Source: Firmicutes bacterium UBA5493 (GTDB taxonomy: Bacteria; Bacillota; Limnochordia; Darwinibacteriales; Darwinibacteriaceae). From it: 40,333 nucleotides of DNA. Of the stretch, positions 14,147 to 22,236 are shown in pieces (positions within the stretch are counted from its first letter, which is position 1; every line of letters begins with the position of its first letter). Position numbers and translations under genes: made by a program. The notes beneath the pieces are model-generated. The model worked only from the letters and a program-made list of their open reading frames with translations. It was not told the origin of the DNA and searched no databases. Where the stretch lies: assembly GCA_002424045.1 (NCBI GenBank), contig DIPH01000027.1:13430-53762 (forward strand), written 5' to 3'.

Positions 14147-15421
14147 ATGCCTAAGGGGTTGACACGTAAACTCATAGCCATACTCTTCGCAATTGGTCTT
14201 CTTGGTGTGGGGTTTGCCGGGGGGCAATATTATCTCCAGCGGATGTATGAACGACAGGTGGAGGTGGGTTACCGCCGCGCCTTAGGTGAGTTTGGTACCC
14301 ATTTTGAAAAAATCGCAGATGAGCTAGGCCGAGCTCGCCTTTCGGTTAGTGATAAACAACGAAGTCTCATTGCCGCTAACTTGCGACGCCTCATTTACGC
14401 TGCCCAAAGTAATATGGGCGAATTGCCTCTGGGAGAACTCCATTTGGAACGGATTTCTCACCTTTTGGACAACATCTATGAACATACGTATGATTTTGTT
14501 CAGGGTGACATGGACTCAGCATTCTTGAGGGAACTCCATGGGCAGATCGAGTACGTGAGCCAGGAACTAGGGCAGCTCCTTGTGTCGAAGGAGCGAGAAT
14601 TCCCTTGGGTATCCTGGCACGAATATTTTTCCACCATGGTGCTTGTACCCGAATTTATGCAGGCTCTCACCTCAATTAATGATGGGTTGGAGGAGTTCAA
14701 ACCCCCTGTGCGCCAGGGAGAGATTCAAGGTCCGGGTATAGAGCGGGAACAAGCCATAGAAGCAGCCCGTGTCTTTTGCGGGAGGGACGATTTGAATTTT
14801 CAGGTGACCAATGAAATAAAGGGTAATATTCCTTCCTATACTGTTGAAGCTATAGGCGATACCGCCCGTTATGTGCTTGAAGTATCCAAGAGGGGTGGCA
14901 TGGTCTTGTGGATGACGGTAATCTCGGCAAGCCAAGGGATTTTAGAAAGCACACTCAGCCTAGAAGAAATGGTGATGGAAGGGGCGGAGTTTTTGCAGCA
15001 AAGGGGATTTAGTTCTCTGCATATCACAGATGTACAAGTGCTGCAAAACAAGGCTACTTTGACCTTTGTCCCAAATCGAGATGGTGTTTTACGTTATGGG
15101 GAGCCCCTTAGGGTCCAGGTTAGTGCAGCGGATGGTAGTATTTTAGGTTTCTGGGCAACCCCCTTTTTTGTGGCTCAAAGCAGGGTTCAATCGGACATTG
15201 CCACAAATGGAGAGGTGGCCTGGGATCTGGAAGATAAGGTACAGGTAGGTGTGGAGATTGTAGATCAAAAGTTGGCACTGATCCAAAATGAGCGGCAAGA
15301 AGAGATCTTGACTACCAGGCTTGGTGTAAAGTATGAGGAAGACTACTACTTAATTTACTTGAATCTAGAGACCGGAGATGAAGAGCACATCGTGCAAGTG
15401 AGTTCGCCCCAGTTCTTTTAG
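14147..15421 (+). CDS. ypeB: Germination protein YpeB
   Basis: YpeB is needed for SleB localisation and stability in the spore. The 424-residue product has an N-terminal signal-anchor (about residues 5-25), a helical N-terminal domain to about 200, and C-terminal PepSY-like repeats (for example YTVEAIGDTARYVLEVSKRGG). The ATG at 14147 with TTAGGGG upstream was chosen over an ATG inside sleB at 14111. The 10-bp gap to sleB indicates one operon. The stop codon overlaps that of dnaE2 on the other strand by four bases. Confidence 0.93.
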   Translation: MPKGLTRKLIAILFAIGLLGVGFAGGQYYLQRMYERQVEVGYRRALGEFGTHFEKIADELGRARLSVSDKQRSLIAANLRRLIYAAQSNMGELPLGELHLERISHLLDNIYEHTYDFVQGDMDSAFLRELHGQIEYVSQELGQLLVSKEREFPWVSWHEYFSTMVLVPEFMQALTSINDGLEEFKPPVRQGEIQGPGIEREQAIEAARVFCGRDDLNFQVTNEIKGNIPSYTVEAIGDTARYVLEVSKRGGMVLWMTVISASQGILESTLSLEEMVMEGAEFLQQRGFSSLHITDVQVLQNKATLTFVPNRDGVLRYGEPLRVQVSAADGSILGFWATPFFVAQSRVQSDIATNGEVAWDLEDKVQVGVEIVDQKLALIQNERQEEILTTRLGVKYEEDYYLIYLNLETGDEEHIVQVSSPQFF

Positions 15422-18400
15422 GGCAGGGATTGGATGTGATTTGCAATAATACTCGCCCTTTCGTTCGGATCACGTCGAGAGATCTCCCCTGTTACAAGTA
15501 GCAAAGGTTCATTAAAGATGATCTTCGCATACTTCTGGTAGATATCTTCAAAGATCGTAACATCAATTAGGCCATATTCATCCTCGAGCGTTAAAAAGAC
15601 CACTGTTTTTCCACTGCGAGTGGGCGGTCTATGGGGACGAATGACCAGTCCTCCTACTGTAAGGAGAGTACTCTCCTTACAGTAGGAGGACACTTTGCTG
15701 GTGAGCACCCCTTTGGGGAGTCTCGGGCGGTAAAATTCCATAATATGTCCTTGGGCCGTGAGGCTAAGAACGGCATATTCCTTAACCCACCGGTCACAGG
15801 GGGGAAAATCTGCCATAGTATCTAAGGTAGGAGTCTCTAAAAAGAGGCTCCCTTGCTTATTTTGATACAGCTTCGGTAAGTTCCAAAGCAAAGCTCTGCG
15901 ATTGGGAGAAAACCAATCAAAGGCTCCTCCTAAGATCAAATTCTCCGCCACATCTTTATTGACACTGGTGCGATAGACAAAATCCTGCACAGAGGAAAAA
16001 CTTCGTTCCTTGCGAGCAGAAGTAATGGAATCAAGGAAGGTTTTTTCCATGCCCTTAACCTGTTTGAGACCGATGCGAATGGAGCTGTCGTCTGCTGTAA
16101 ATTCCACATCACTTGCATTGATATGGAGAGGGAAAATCGTAATTCCGCGGTTTCTGGCCTGCACGCAAAGTGTATTGGGAGGGTAAAAACCCATGGGTTG
16201 CTGGTTTAAAAGTGCAGCATAGAACTGAGCTGGATAGTGCTTCGAAAGATAAGCGGTGCGGTAAGCTGTATCTGCGAAGGCTGCAGCATGGGCCTCGCAA
16301 AATCCATAGCCTGCGTAACCCACAATGTAGGAAAAAATCACTTCAGCCGTTTCTTTTCCCACCCCCTGGGCGGTAGCCTTTTGAATAAAGTCCTCCCCAA
16401 TTTGTTCCATTTCCTTTTGGGAACGAAACTTGGTCATCACTTTACGTAAACGATCCGATTCTCCGGGGGTAAAACCCGCAATCTCCGTGGCGATTTCAAT
16501 CACCTGTTCTTGGTAGAGAACAACACCATAGGTGGGGGCTAGAATTTTTTCTAGCTTGGGATGAATGTAGGTGGCTTCTTCACGGCCATGTCGGCGGGCA
16601 ATAAAGGGATCCACCATGTTACCTTTGATGGGTCCTGGCCTAATCAATGCTACGCTAGCCACAATATCCTCGAAACGATCGGCTTGCAAGCGAGATTGCA
16701 AGCTTCGCTGAGCTGGACTTTCTAGCTGAAAAACTCCTACCGTATCACCCTTTTGTAGCCTGGCAAAGGTGGCGCCATCATCGGTGGGGATTTCGTTGTA
16801 CTTCAACTTTGGCCCAATTTCTTGTACCGTATTGGAAACGGCCGACAGGGTACGCAGCGAAAGTAGGTCGATTTTAATTAGACCTAAATCCTCAATGGTG
16901 TTCTTATCAAATTGGGTGATCAAAACCCCTTTAGCTGAGGGTTGCAGGGGAGTAACTGTAGTCAAAGGCTCGCCGCTTACTACTAATCCCCCTAAATGGG
17001 TGCCAATCTGCCTTGGAAAACCATTGATGGCGGCACAGTAATCTAAAAGCTTAGTGTACTTAGCCTTGTGCAGGGGATGATGTTTTAGTTCAGGGAGCCT
17101 GTGTAGCAAGGTTCGAATACCATCCGACGGGATGCCGGTGATATTTTTGGTCAACTGCTGCAATTCCGCAGACGAGAAACCTAGGGCTTTACCCATGTCT
17201 CTCAGGGCAGAGCGGGCATGATACGTCTGAAAGGTGCAAACAGAAGCTACCCGTTCAGAGCCATAGCGCTCGTAAACGTATTCGGCCACCTGGTCTCTAT
17301 AGCGGGCATCAAAATCGATATCAATATCGGGTTTTTGGGCCCGCTCAAGGCTTAAAAAACGCTCGAAAAGAAGTCCCCTGGCATAGGCATCGACGTTGGT
17401 GATCTCTAGACAATATACCACCACCGAATCGGCTGCCGAGCCCCTGCCCGCGTAACGAATATTCTGCTTTTGGGCATATTGTACAAGATCCCACACCGCC
17501 AAAAAATAATCGGCCACATCGAGCTGTTCAATGATGTTTAGCTCATGTTCAATACGATCTTTGAGGGGGGGCGAAATAGCCCTATAGCGCTGCCTCGCCC
17601 CATCCCAAGTCAACTCACGCAAGACCCGGATGGATTTTTCAGGGTCTTGATCAGGAAAATAACGGGGGAAAAGGTTACGTCCTAAATCAAGCGCGACTTC
17701 ACAACGCTCAGCAATTTCCAGCGTATTTTTAATAGCGTCAGGAAAAGGAGAAAGGCGTTTTTTCATCTCTTCGGGTGAGGCAAAATAGTTCTCACCATTT
17801 AAGGGACGCTCCACATCAAGCTCGCCGACCCTTGTTTGCGTACGTGTACAGACCAAAAGATCATGAATGTGAAAATCTCCCTTCCGTAAATAATGGACAT
17901 TATTGGTGGCCACTAGAGGAATATGCAACTCTTCATGGAGTTTAAAAAGCTCTCTAAGGAGGTGCTTGGTGAAGGGAAGATAGCTATGGATCATTTCTAG
18001 ATACACTTGACTGTGCCCGAAGATCTCCACAAGGCGCAAAGCCTCTGCTTTTGCTTTCGGGTAGTCTTTACTTAGGATGGCCTGGGCTATGCCAGAATGG
18101 TGACAACCGCTTAGAACAATCAACCCACGGTTATTTTCGGCCAACGCCTTCCAGGGGACCAAGGCTTGATGCCTAGAACCGTGGGCGTAGCCTGTTGTTA
18201 AGAGGCGGCATAAAGAATGGTAACCCACCTTGTTTTCGGCTAAAAGAGTAAGGTGGGTTTTATCTTCTGTGGTGATTTCCGCGCCTTGAATGGGCTTTAA
18301 TCCTAAGGCCAGGGCTGTTTTTTGAAATTCTACCGCTCCGCTCACATTGCTGTGGTCTGTTAAGGCTAGGGCCGGCATATTCCACTCGGCCGCTTGGTTA

Positions 18401-18471
18401 AGTAAAGCCTCCATCGAGGAGGCGCCATCTAGAAATGAATAGGGAGAGTGAACATGTAAATGGACAAACAT
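15418..18471 (-). CDS. dnaE2: Error-prone DNA polymerase III alpha subunit, DnaE2/ImuC type
   Basis: This is a translesion replicative-type polymerase. The product is 1017 residues, shorter than DnaE1. An N-terminal PHP domain starts HLHVHSPYSFLDG (residues 4-16). The palm has catalytic aspartates in KPDIDIDFD and GLIKIDLLSLRTL. A helix-hairpin-helix region lies around 750-830, and an OB-fold follows at about 935-1010 (GGLVIRPHRPP to SIIANHIQSL). It is the last gene of the imuB cassette, 14 bp after the DUF6504-like gene, which supports the DnaE2 assignment over a housekeeping DnaE. A 44-bp perfect palindrome encodes residues 927-942, just before the OB-fold. Confidence 0.9.
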   Translation of the reverse strand: MFVHLHVHSPYSFLDGASSMEALLNQAAEWNMPALALTDHSNVSGAVEFQKTALALGLKPIQGAEITTEDKTHLTLLAENKVGYHSLCRLLTTGYAHGSRHQALVPWKALAENNRGLIVLSGCHHSGIAQAILSKDYPKAKAEALRLVEIFGHSQVYLEMIHSYLPFTKHLLRELFKLHEELHIPLVATNNVHYLRKGDFHIHDLLVCTRTQTRVGELDVERPLNGENYFASPEEMKKRLSPFPDAIKNTLEIAERCEVALDLGRNLFPRYFPDQDPEKSIRVLRELTWDGARQRYRAISPPLKDRIEHELNIIEQLDVADYFLAVWDLVQYAQKQNIRYAGRGSAADSVVVYCLEITNVDAYARGLLFERFLSLERAQKPDIDIDFDARYRDQVAEYVYERYGSERVASVCTFQTYHARSALRDMGKALGFSSAELQQLTKNITGIPSDGIRTLLHRLPELKHHPLHKAKYTKLLDYCAAINGFPRQIGTHLGGLVVSGEPLTTVTPLQPSAKGVLITQFDKNTIEDLGLIKIDLLSLRTLSAVSNTVQEIGPKLKYNEIPTDDGATFARLQKGDTVGVFQLESPAQRSLQSRLQADRFEDIVASVALIRPGPIKGNMVDPFIARRHGREEATYIHPKLEKILAPTYGVVLYQEQVIEIATEIAGFTPGESDRLRKVMTKFRSQKEMEQIGEDFIQKATAQGVGKETAEVIFSYIVGYAGYGFCEAHAAAFADTAYRTAYLSKHYPAQFYAALLNQQPMGFYPPNTLCVQARNRGITIFPLHINASDVEFTADDSSIRIGLKQVKGMEKTFLDSITSARKERSFSSVQDFVYRTSVNKDVAENLILGGAFDWFSPNRRALLWNLPKLYQNKQGSLFLETPTLDTMADFPPCDRWVKEYAVLSLTAQGHIMEFYRPRLPKGVLTSKVSSYCKESTLLTVGGLVIRPHRPPTRSGKTVVFLTLEDEYGLIDVTIFEDIYQKYAKIIFNEPLLLVTGEISRRDPNERASIIANHIQSLP
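15648..15691. repeat. 44-bp perfect palindrome inside dnaE2
   Basis: Bases 15648-15669 and 15670-15691 are exact reverse complements with no spacer (half-site begins GTCCTCCTACTGTAAGG). The sequence is in frame in dnaE2 and encodes residues 927-942 around SSYCKESTLLTVGG. It could extrude as a cruciform or fold as a 22-bp mRNA hairpin. It lies about 230 bp beyond the ypeB stop on the opposite strand, but no T-run follows it. Confidence 0.97.
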
Positions 18472-18484
18472 AAAGAACCCCCAC

Positions 18485-18724
18485 TTAATCGGCTAAACGA
18501 TATAAAATCCACTTTCCTGTGTCCGGTAAAAAATGCAGTTCGCAGCGGCAACGATTGGTGCTTACTTCATAAACGAAAAGTTCTGGTTCACCTGTCCACC
18601 ACTGCCCAGCTTCACGCCAATGTTTTAAGATGTATTTAATGGTAAAGTTTTGTCCAAAGGAAAAAGAAAGGGGGAAATCCCCCGAACGTTCTAACTCAAT
18701 GGGCTGATTAATGAGTTTGCTCAC
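18485..18724 (-). CDS. DUF6504-like small protein of the imuB-dnaE2 cassette
   Basis: This is a 79-residue protein of unknown function, rich in aromatic residues. It has a pattern of beta strands and several Trp (HWREAGQWWTGEPELFVYEV, then GKWILYRLAD at the C-terminus). Length, pattern and position between imuB and dnaE2 fit the small DUF6504 proteins that accompany Y-family polymerases in other Gram-positives; this match is from memory of the family. The GTG at 18724 overlaps the imuB stop as GTGA and has GGGAGGA upstream, so translation is coupled. An alternative GTG at 18733 has poor ribosome binding site spacing. Confidence 0.7.
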   Translation of the reverse strand: MSKLINQPIELERSGDFPLSFSFGQNFTIKYILKHWREAGQWWTGEPELFVYEVSTNRCRCELHFLPDTGKWILYRLAD

Positions 18725-19836
18725 GTAAAACACTCCTCCCAGAGCATCAAAAGGCGTTCTCTCCGCGGAAGTTCTATGCCTATTTGGGCATAGTTTATAA
18801 GCTCTTCATCATTTAATTTTGGATCTTGGGGCTCCCAAAACATGGTTAGTTGGGCCAAGGGAGATGCCTCTAATTTGCTTACTACAACACCGATTTGGGC
18901 GATCGGGTCTTGGGGGAGGAGGCTTTCTACCATGCGGGTTAAAGCCTTGGGATCATCTATGGCCTCCTTGAGTTGTCGTTTTTCCTCAAAACATTTTCCT
19001 TCGGCTAAATGGGTCTCTAGTTTGATTTGACCAGCTACTTTGTGCTGATCCTTCAAGGTAGAGGCGAGTTTTTCCATACCTTGCTGAAGATAGGGTTTAA
19101 GTTCATGGGATACAAGTGGTCTCAAAAATCCATCTAGGGTAGTGCAGTCTAGGGTCCAGCTGTATTCTTGGATTTGCCGGGGCTGAAAGGGGACGATATC
19201 TTCTCCACACCCAAACTTTTGTAAAAGGGCTGCAGTTTTTTGCCCAAATTGGTTGCCCAATTCCACAAAGGGGATATCTCCTAGTTCTCCAATGGTTTTT
19301 ATGCCGAGCTTCTCCAAGGTTTCCAATTCAGGCAGGGGCAAGCGGCGTAAAGGGATCTGGCTTAGAAAATCCTTCGTTTGCCCTGGAGGAATAATCTCGC
19401 CATCTTTAAGATTGTGGGCGGCTAGTTTGGCCACTAACTTACTTTGGCCTGCTCCCCAAATGCCGCCCCATTTTTCTTCTCTAAGCTTTGTACTGAAATC
19501 AATGATAAATTGCTCGAAAATGGTGGGCTCTTTGAAACGTAAATACCAGGCATGGGGATATTCTATCTCGAGCTCCTCCGTGTATTGGTAGGAAAATTCA
19601 TGCCAGTTTTCAGCACACGATGTGAAGTCACTTAAGGTGATGGGCAGGGTGAGCATGGGTTTATCTAGATGAAAAACAGCTTGAGGCTTTCGTTGATTGG
19701 TAAAGCCATGACCTTTGAGCTCGGGGGAAAAGTCCCAGATTTCCCTATTGTGTGTTAAAATGTAATAAGCGTTATTTTGAGGTGATTCTAGATGGCGAAT
19801 ATAAAAGTGGCGCAAGCCACAGTAGATGATCGTCAT
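18721..19836 (-). CDS. imuB: ImuB-like Y-family polymerase homologue (likely catalytically inactive)
   Basis: ImuB is the adaptor of the mutasome, linking DnaE2 to the sliding clamp. The 371-residue product has a Y-family layout: palm/fingers in the first 170 residues, a helix-hairpin-helix thumb near LPELETLEKLGIKTIGELGD, and a C-terminal little-finger-like region. The catalytic acids are missing. The usual D-x-D start reads YCGLRHFYI, and no S-x-D-E motif is present. The ATG at 19836 lies ten bases after AAGGAGG. It is the first gene of the cassette, directly behind two LexA boxes. No imuA gene is present here. Confidence 0.83.
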   Translation of the reverse strand: MTIIYCGLRHFYIRHLESPQNNAYYILTHNREIWDFSPELKGHGFTNQRKPQAVFHLDKPMLTLPITLSDFTSCAENWHEFSYQYTEELEIEYPHAWYLRFKEPTIFEQFIIDFSTKLREEKWGGIWGAGQSKLVAKLAAHNLKDGEIIPPGQTKDFLSQIPLRRLPLPELETLEKLGIKTIGELGDIPFVELGNQFGQKTAALLQKFGCGEDIVPFQPRQIQEYSWTLDCTTLDGFLRPLVSHELKPYLQQGMEKLASTLKDQHKVAGQIKLETHLAEGKCFEEKRQLKEAIDDPKALTRMVESLLPQDPIAQIGVVVSKLEASPLAQLTMFWEPQDPKLNDEELINYAQIGIELPRRERLLMLWEECFT

Positions 19837-19877
19837 AAGCAGTACGCCTCCTTGTTGATTTGCTCTGCAAATCACCG

Positions 19878-19889
19878 GAACAGTTGTTC
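19878..19889. promoter_or_regulatory. SOS (LexA) box 1 of imuB promoter
   Basis: GAACAGTTGTTC is a perfect GAAC-N4-GTTC operator of the Firmicute LexA type. It lies just downstream of the -10 box of the imuB promoter, around the expected transcript start. Confidence 0.85.
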
Positions 19890-19895
19890 GCTTTG

Positions 19896-19925
19896 ATTAT
19901 AATACAGAACAAAGGTTCTAGTCAA
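19896..19925 (-). promoter_or_regulatory. LexA-controlled sigma-A promoter of the imuB cassette
   Basis: On the minus strand: TTGACT (19925-19920), an 18-bp spacer and TATAAT (19901-19896). One LexA box lies inside the spacer and a second just downstream of the -10, so LexA would block polymerase at two points. The -10 lies in a palindromic ATTATAAT. Confidence 0.85.
19907..19918. promoter_or_regulatory. SOS (LexA) box 2 within imuB promoter spacer
   Basis: GAACAAAGGTTC is a second perfect GAAC-N4-GTTC operator, 29 bp from the first (centre to centre), between the -35 and -10 elements. Confidence 0.85.
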
Positions 19926-19944
19926 GGAGGGAAAGGATGGTAAT

Positions 19945-20703
19945 ATGGAAATCACATTCTTGGGAACGGGCACATCTCACGGCGTACCTGTTATAACCTG
20001 TGATTGCGCTGTTTGTCAAAGTCAAGATCCCAAAAACAAGCGTACCCGCAGTTCTCTTTGGGTGCGGGAAAAGGAGACGAGCCTTCTAATCGACACGGCT
20101 ACTGAATTTCGTATCCAAGCTTTAGAAGCTAATATCCAGAAGGTTGACGGAGTACTCTACACCCATTGCCATGCCGATCATGTCTTTGGTTTCGATGATC
20201 TAAGGGTTTTCAGTAAACTCACTCAAACAAGTATTCCTGTCTATGGAAATGGACCTACCATTACTGAACTTCGGGATGTCTTTTCCTATGTTTTCCGGAA
20301 GACCCAGGAAGGCGGGGGGAAGCCTCAGGTAGAAACGATTGTGGTAAAAGATTCTTTTCGAGTTCAAGATGTGGTGGTACAGCCCATTCCGATTTTTCAT
20401 GGAGTTTTGCCCATTCTAGGTTATCGCATTGGTAAATTGGCTTATATCACCGATTGTAGCTACATCCCACCTTCTTCACTAGAACTTCTACAAGACTTGG
20501 ACACTCTGATTTTGGGCGTGATCAGGCACGAGCCCCATCCTACCCATTTGAATGTGGCGCAGGCCCTTCACCTAACCCGCAAATTGAAGGCAAAACGCAC
20601 GTATTTTACCCATATTTCCCACTTGCTTGAACATGAAGAAATGAGCGAAGCATTGCCCGAAGGAGTTTATCTCGCCTATGATGGGTTGACCATTCGAATC
20701 TAG
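19945..20703 (+). CDS. MBL-fold metal-dependent phosphodiesterase, PhnP-like
   Basis: A metallo-beta-lactamase-fold hydrolase of 252 residues. The metal site is H74-C-H76-A-D78-H79, with further His and Asp ligands in FHGVLP and ITDCSYIP and near HISH. Cys19, Cys21 and Cys24 (CDCAVC) match the structural zinc site of PhnP-type enzymes, which act on cyclic phosphoribosyl phosphates. No other phosphonate genes adjoin it, so a related cyclic-phosphate substrate is only inferred. AAGGAGG lies 14 bases before the ATG, somewhat far. It is divergent from the imuB cassette and shares its 108-bp intergenic region. Confidence 0.85.
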   Translation: MEITFLGTGTSHGVPVITCDCAVCQSQDPKNKRTRSSLWVREKETSLLIDTATEFRIQALEANIQKVDGVLYTHCHADHVFGFDDLRVFSKLTQTSIPVYGNGPTITELRDVFSYVFRKTQEGGGKPQVETIVVKDSFRVQDVVVQPIPIFHGVLPILGYRIGKLAYITDCSYIPPSSLELLQDLDTLILGVIRHEPHPTHLNVAQALHLTRKLKAKRTYFTHISHLLEHEEMSEALPEGVYLAYDGLTIRI

Positions 20704-20779
20704 ATGAACAAAAGGGGGGAGAATTCTTGCCCACCATTTGCATATAGTGTAGTGATCTTCTTTAGCAAGGAGGGGTAAG

Positions 20780-21367
20780 ATGGTCATACACAAAGAATAT
20801 GCTTTGCGTCGCTTTTGTGAGGTCCCCCTGAAACATGAACGTAGTAAGGAACTTCTTGAAAAAATCTGTGTGCATCCAGCCTTGCTCAAAAAGTTAGTCT
20901 TCGTTACCACCCGGGATTATCTATCAAATACGATGGTCATCTCACAGGTGGGAACGGCTGGAGTTGGTTTTGAACTGCAACTGGGTAGTGAATCCGAATA
21001 TCTGACGCTAGTGAATGGTGGTTTACACAGGGAGACACAAAAGACAAGGGAAGTCCCTATCCAAGATCCCATAAAGGCCTGGGATATTTTACAGGATTTC
21101 ACAGGTATTCTCCATGTACAGCTCGTTTTCAAGGAGAATACCCCCGATTGGTATGAAGAAATAGCGGTTCCGAATGAAGCCATTCCTCCTGTAGGACTGG
21201 GGGTTGGGTACGCCGCTTTTGTCCGGGAGCAAATCGACTTAATCCTCTGGGCTATCACGCTGAAGGAGCAAATCGAGGAGGCTTTGCGCACACGGGATGA
21301 GAAACTGTTTAAAGAGTCGGTTAGGCTTTACAAAGAGGTTTGCCACTCTTGCTTTTGGAGACTGTAA
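20780..21367 (+). CDS. UPF0302/YpiB-like protein with C-terminal IDEAL-type segment
   Basis: A 195-residue cytoplasmic protein. By eye it aligns with the Bacillus YpiB family along its length: an N-terminal helical KHERSKELLEKI segment, LLKKLVFV followed by a strand-rich part, LHVQLVFKENTPDWYEE in the middle, and a C-terminal helix LKEQIEEALRTRDEKLFKE that resembles the IDEAL domain. YpiB function is poorly known. The N-terminal 20 and central residues diverge, so this is a remote match. AAGGAGGGG precedes the ATG. A terminator follows. Confidence 0.65.
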   Translation: MVIHKEYALRRFCEVPLKHERSKELLEKICVHPALLKKLVFVTTRDYLSNTMVISQVGTAGVGFELQLGSESEYLTLVNGGLHRETQKTREVPIQDPIKAWDILQDFTGILHVQLVFKENTPDWYEEIAVPNEAIPPVGLGVGYAAFVREQIDLILWAITLKEQIEEALRTRDEKLFKESVRLYKEVCHSCFWRL

Positions 21368-21385
21368 CATGCGGGTATTGTTTCC

Positions 21386-21426
21386 ATCCTGCCTGAATGC
21401 AAATAGGCAGGATTTGTTGTTGTTTA
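21386..21426 (+). terminator. Intrinsic terminator after YpiB-like gene
   Basis: ATCCTGCCT pairs with AGGCAGGAT (9-bp stem, 10-nt loop), followed by a T-rich tract with interspersed G. Confidence 0.8.
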
Positions 21427-21427
21427 T

Positions 21428-21516
21428 GTGGAACCCTTCATGGAACTGATGGTCCCTCTGGAACCATCTCAGAGTTTCCTTTGGGAAAGTTCCACCTACA
21501 AATTTTGGAGGTAGGC
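21428..21516 (+). promoter_or_regulatory. Structured leader upstream of lepB
   Basis: GTGGAAC (21428-21434) pairs with GTTCCAC (21489-21495), enclosing an inner GATGGT/ACCATC hairpin (21448-21468). Just after this, CCTAC can pair with GTAGG next to the ribosome binding site GGAGG, which could limit access to the TTG start at 21520. The function is inferred from folding by eye only; no promoter was recognised between the terminator and this structure. Confidence 0.35.
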
Positions 21517-21519
21517 ATA

Positions 21520-22083
21520 TTGAAACCAGAAATCCGTAAACCAAAAAGCAAAATTCGAGAACTCTTAGAGACGGTGGGCTCAGCAGTCCTCATCGCCGCA
21601 TTTATCATGATTTTTATCGCCAGGGCCTATACTGTGAACGGAGATTCCATGCTTCCCACCTTACATCATGGTGAGCGGCTTTTGGTTGACAAGATTTCTT
21701 ACCGCTTTGTGGAACCATCCCGTGGTGAGATTATTGTCTTTAAGAACCCTTCCGATACGAGCGAGCAATTTGTCAAGCGGGTGATTGGCCTTCCGGGAGA
21801 TACGATCGCCATTATTCAGGGGGTTGTGTATATTAATGATCAACCTATTGATGAAGACTATACCCTTGCTCCGGCTCGCATTGGTTTTTCCTCCCAAGTC
21901 ATCCCTAAAGGTACGTATTTTGTTCTAGGTGATAATCGCAATAACAGTGAAGACAGCCGTTTTGGCCGGGTGGGGTTTTTGCCCCGGGAGTTGATTATCG
22001 GGCGGGCTATTTGGCGATACTGGCCACTGAATCAAGTGAATTTGATTTTTAGACCTAACGCATTCAAGGGGCTGGCCTTTTAA
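21520..22083 (+). CDS. lepB: Type I signal peptidase
   Basis: This membrane-bound enzyme cleaves signal peptides from Sec- and Tat-exported proteins. The 187-residue product has one N-terminal transmembrane helix (about 19-36), the nucleophile Ser43 in GDSMLPTL, the general base Lys86 in FVKRVIGLPGD, and the GDNRNNSEDSR box, all typical of Gram-positive SipS-like enzymes. The TTG start at 21520 with TTTGGAGG upstream gives the family length. A longer reading from 21397 would cross the preceding terminator and is rejected. Confidence 0.93.
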   Translation: MKPEIRKPKSKIRELLETVGSAVLIAAFIMIFIARAYTVNGDSMLPTLHHGERLLVDKISYRFVEPSRGEIIVFKNPSDTSEQFVKRVIGLPGDTIAIIQGVVYINDQPIDEDYTLAPARIGFSSQVIPKGTYFVLGDNRNNSEDSRFGRVGFLPRELIIGRAIWRYWPLNQVNLIFRPNAFKGLAF

Positions 22084-22236
22084 GGCCGCTCCTATGTTGG
22101 TTGCAGTACGTTCCCTATTTGTGTCAAAAATTAACAGAATACTATGAATTAGCCTCAATCTTCTCTTGCGCTCCACTGGTATGAACACGCTTCCCAGATC
22201 TGTGTACAATATATGGATTCTGAGGAGGTTATCACT

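Noticed and set aside
15631..15825. Plus-strand frame repeating the peptide SSYCKESTLLTVGG found in DnaE2
   Set aside because: The identical peptide on both strands follows simply from the perfect palindrome; there is no independent gene.
21397..21519. N-terminal extension of signal peptidase I
   Set aside because: It begins inside the terminator of the preceding gene; TTG 21520 has GGAGG and gives the family length.
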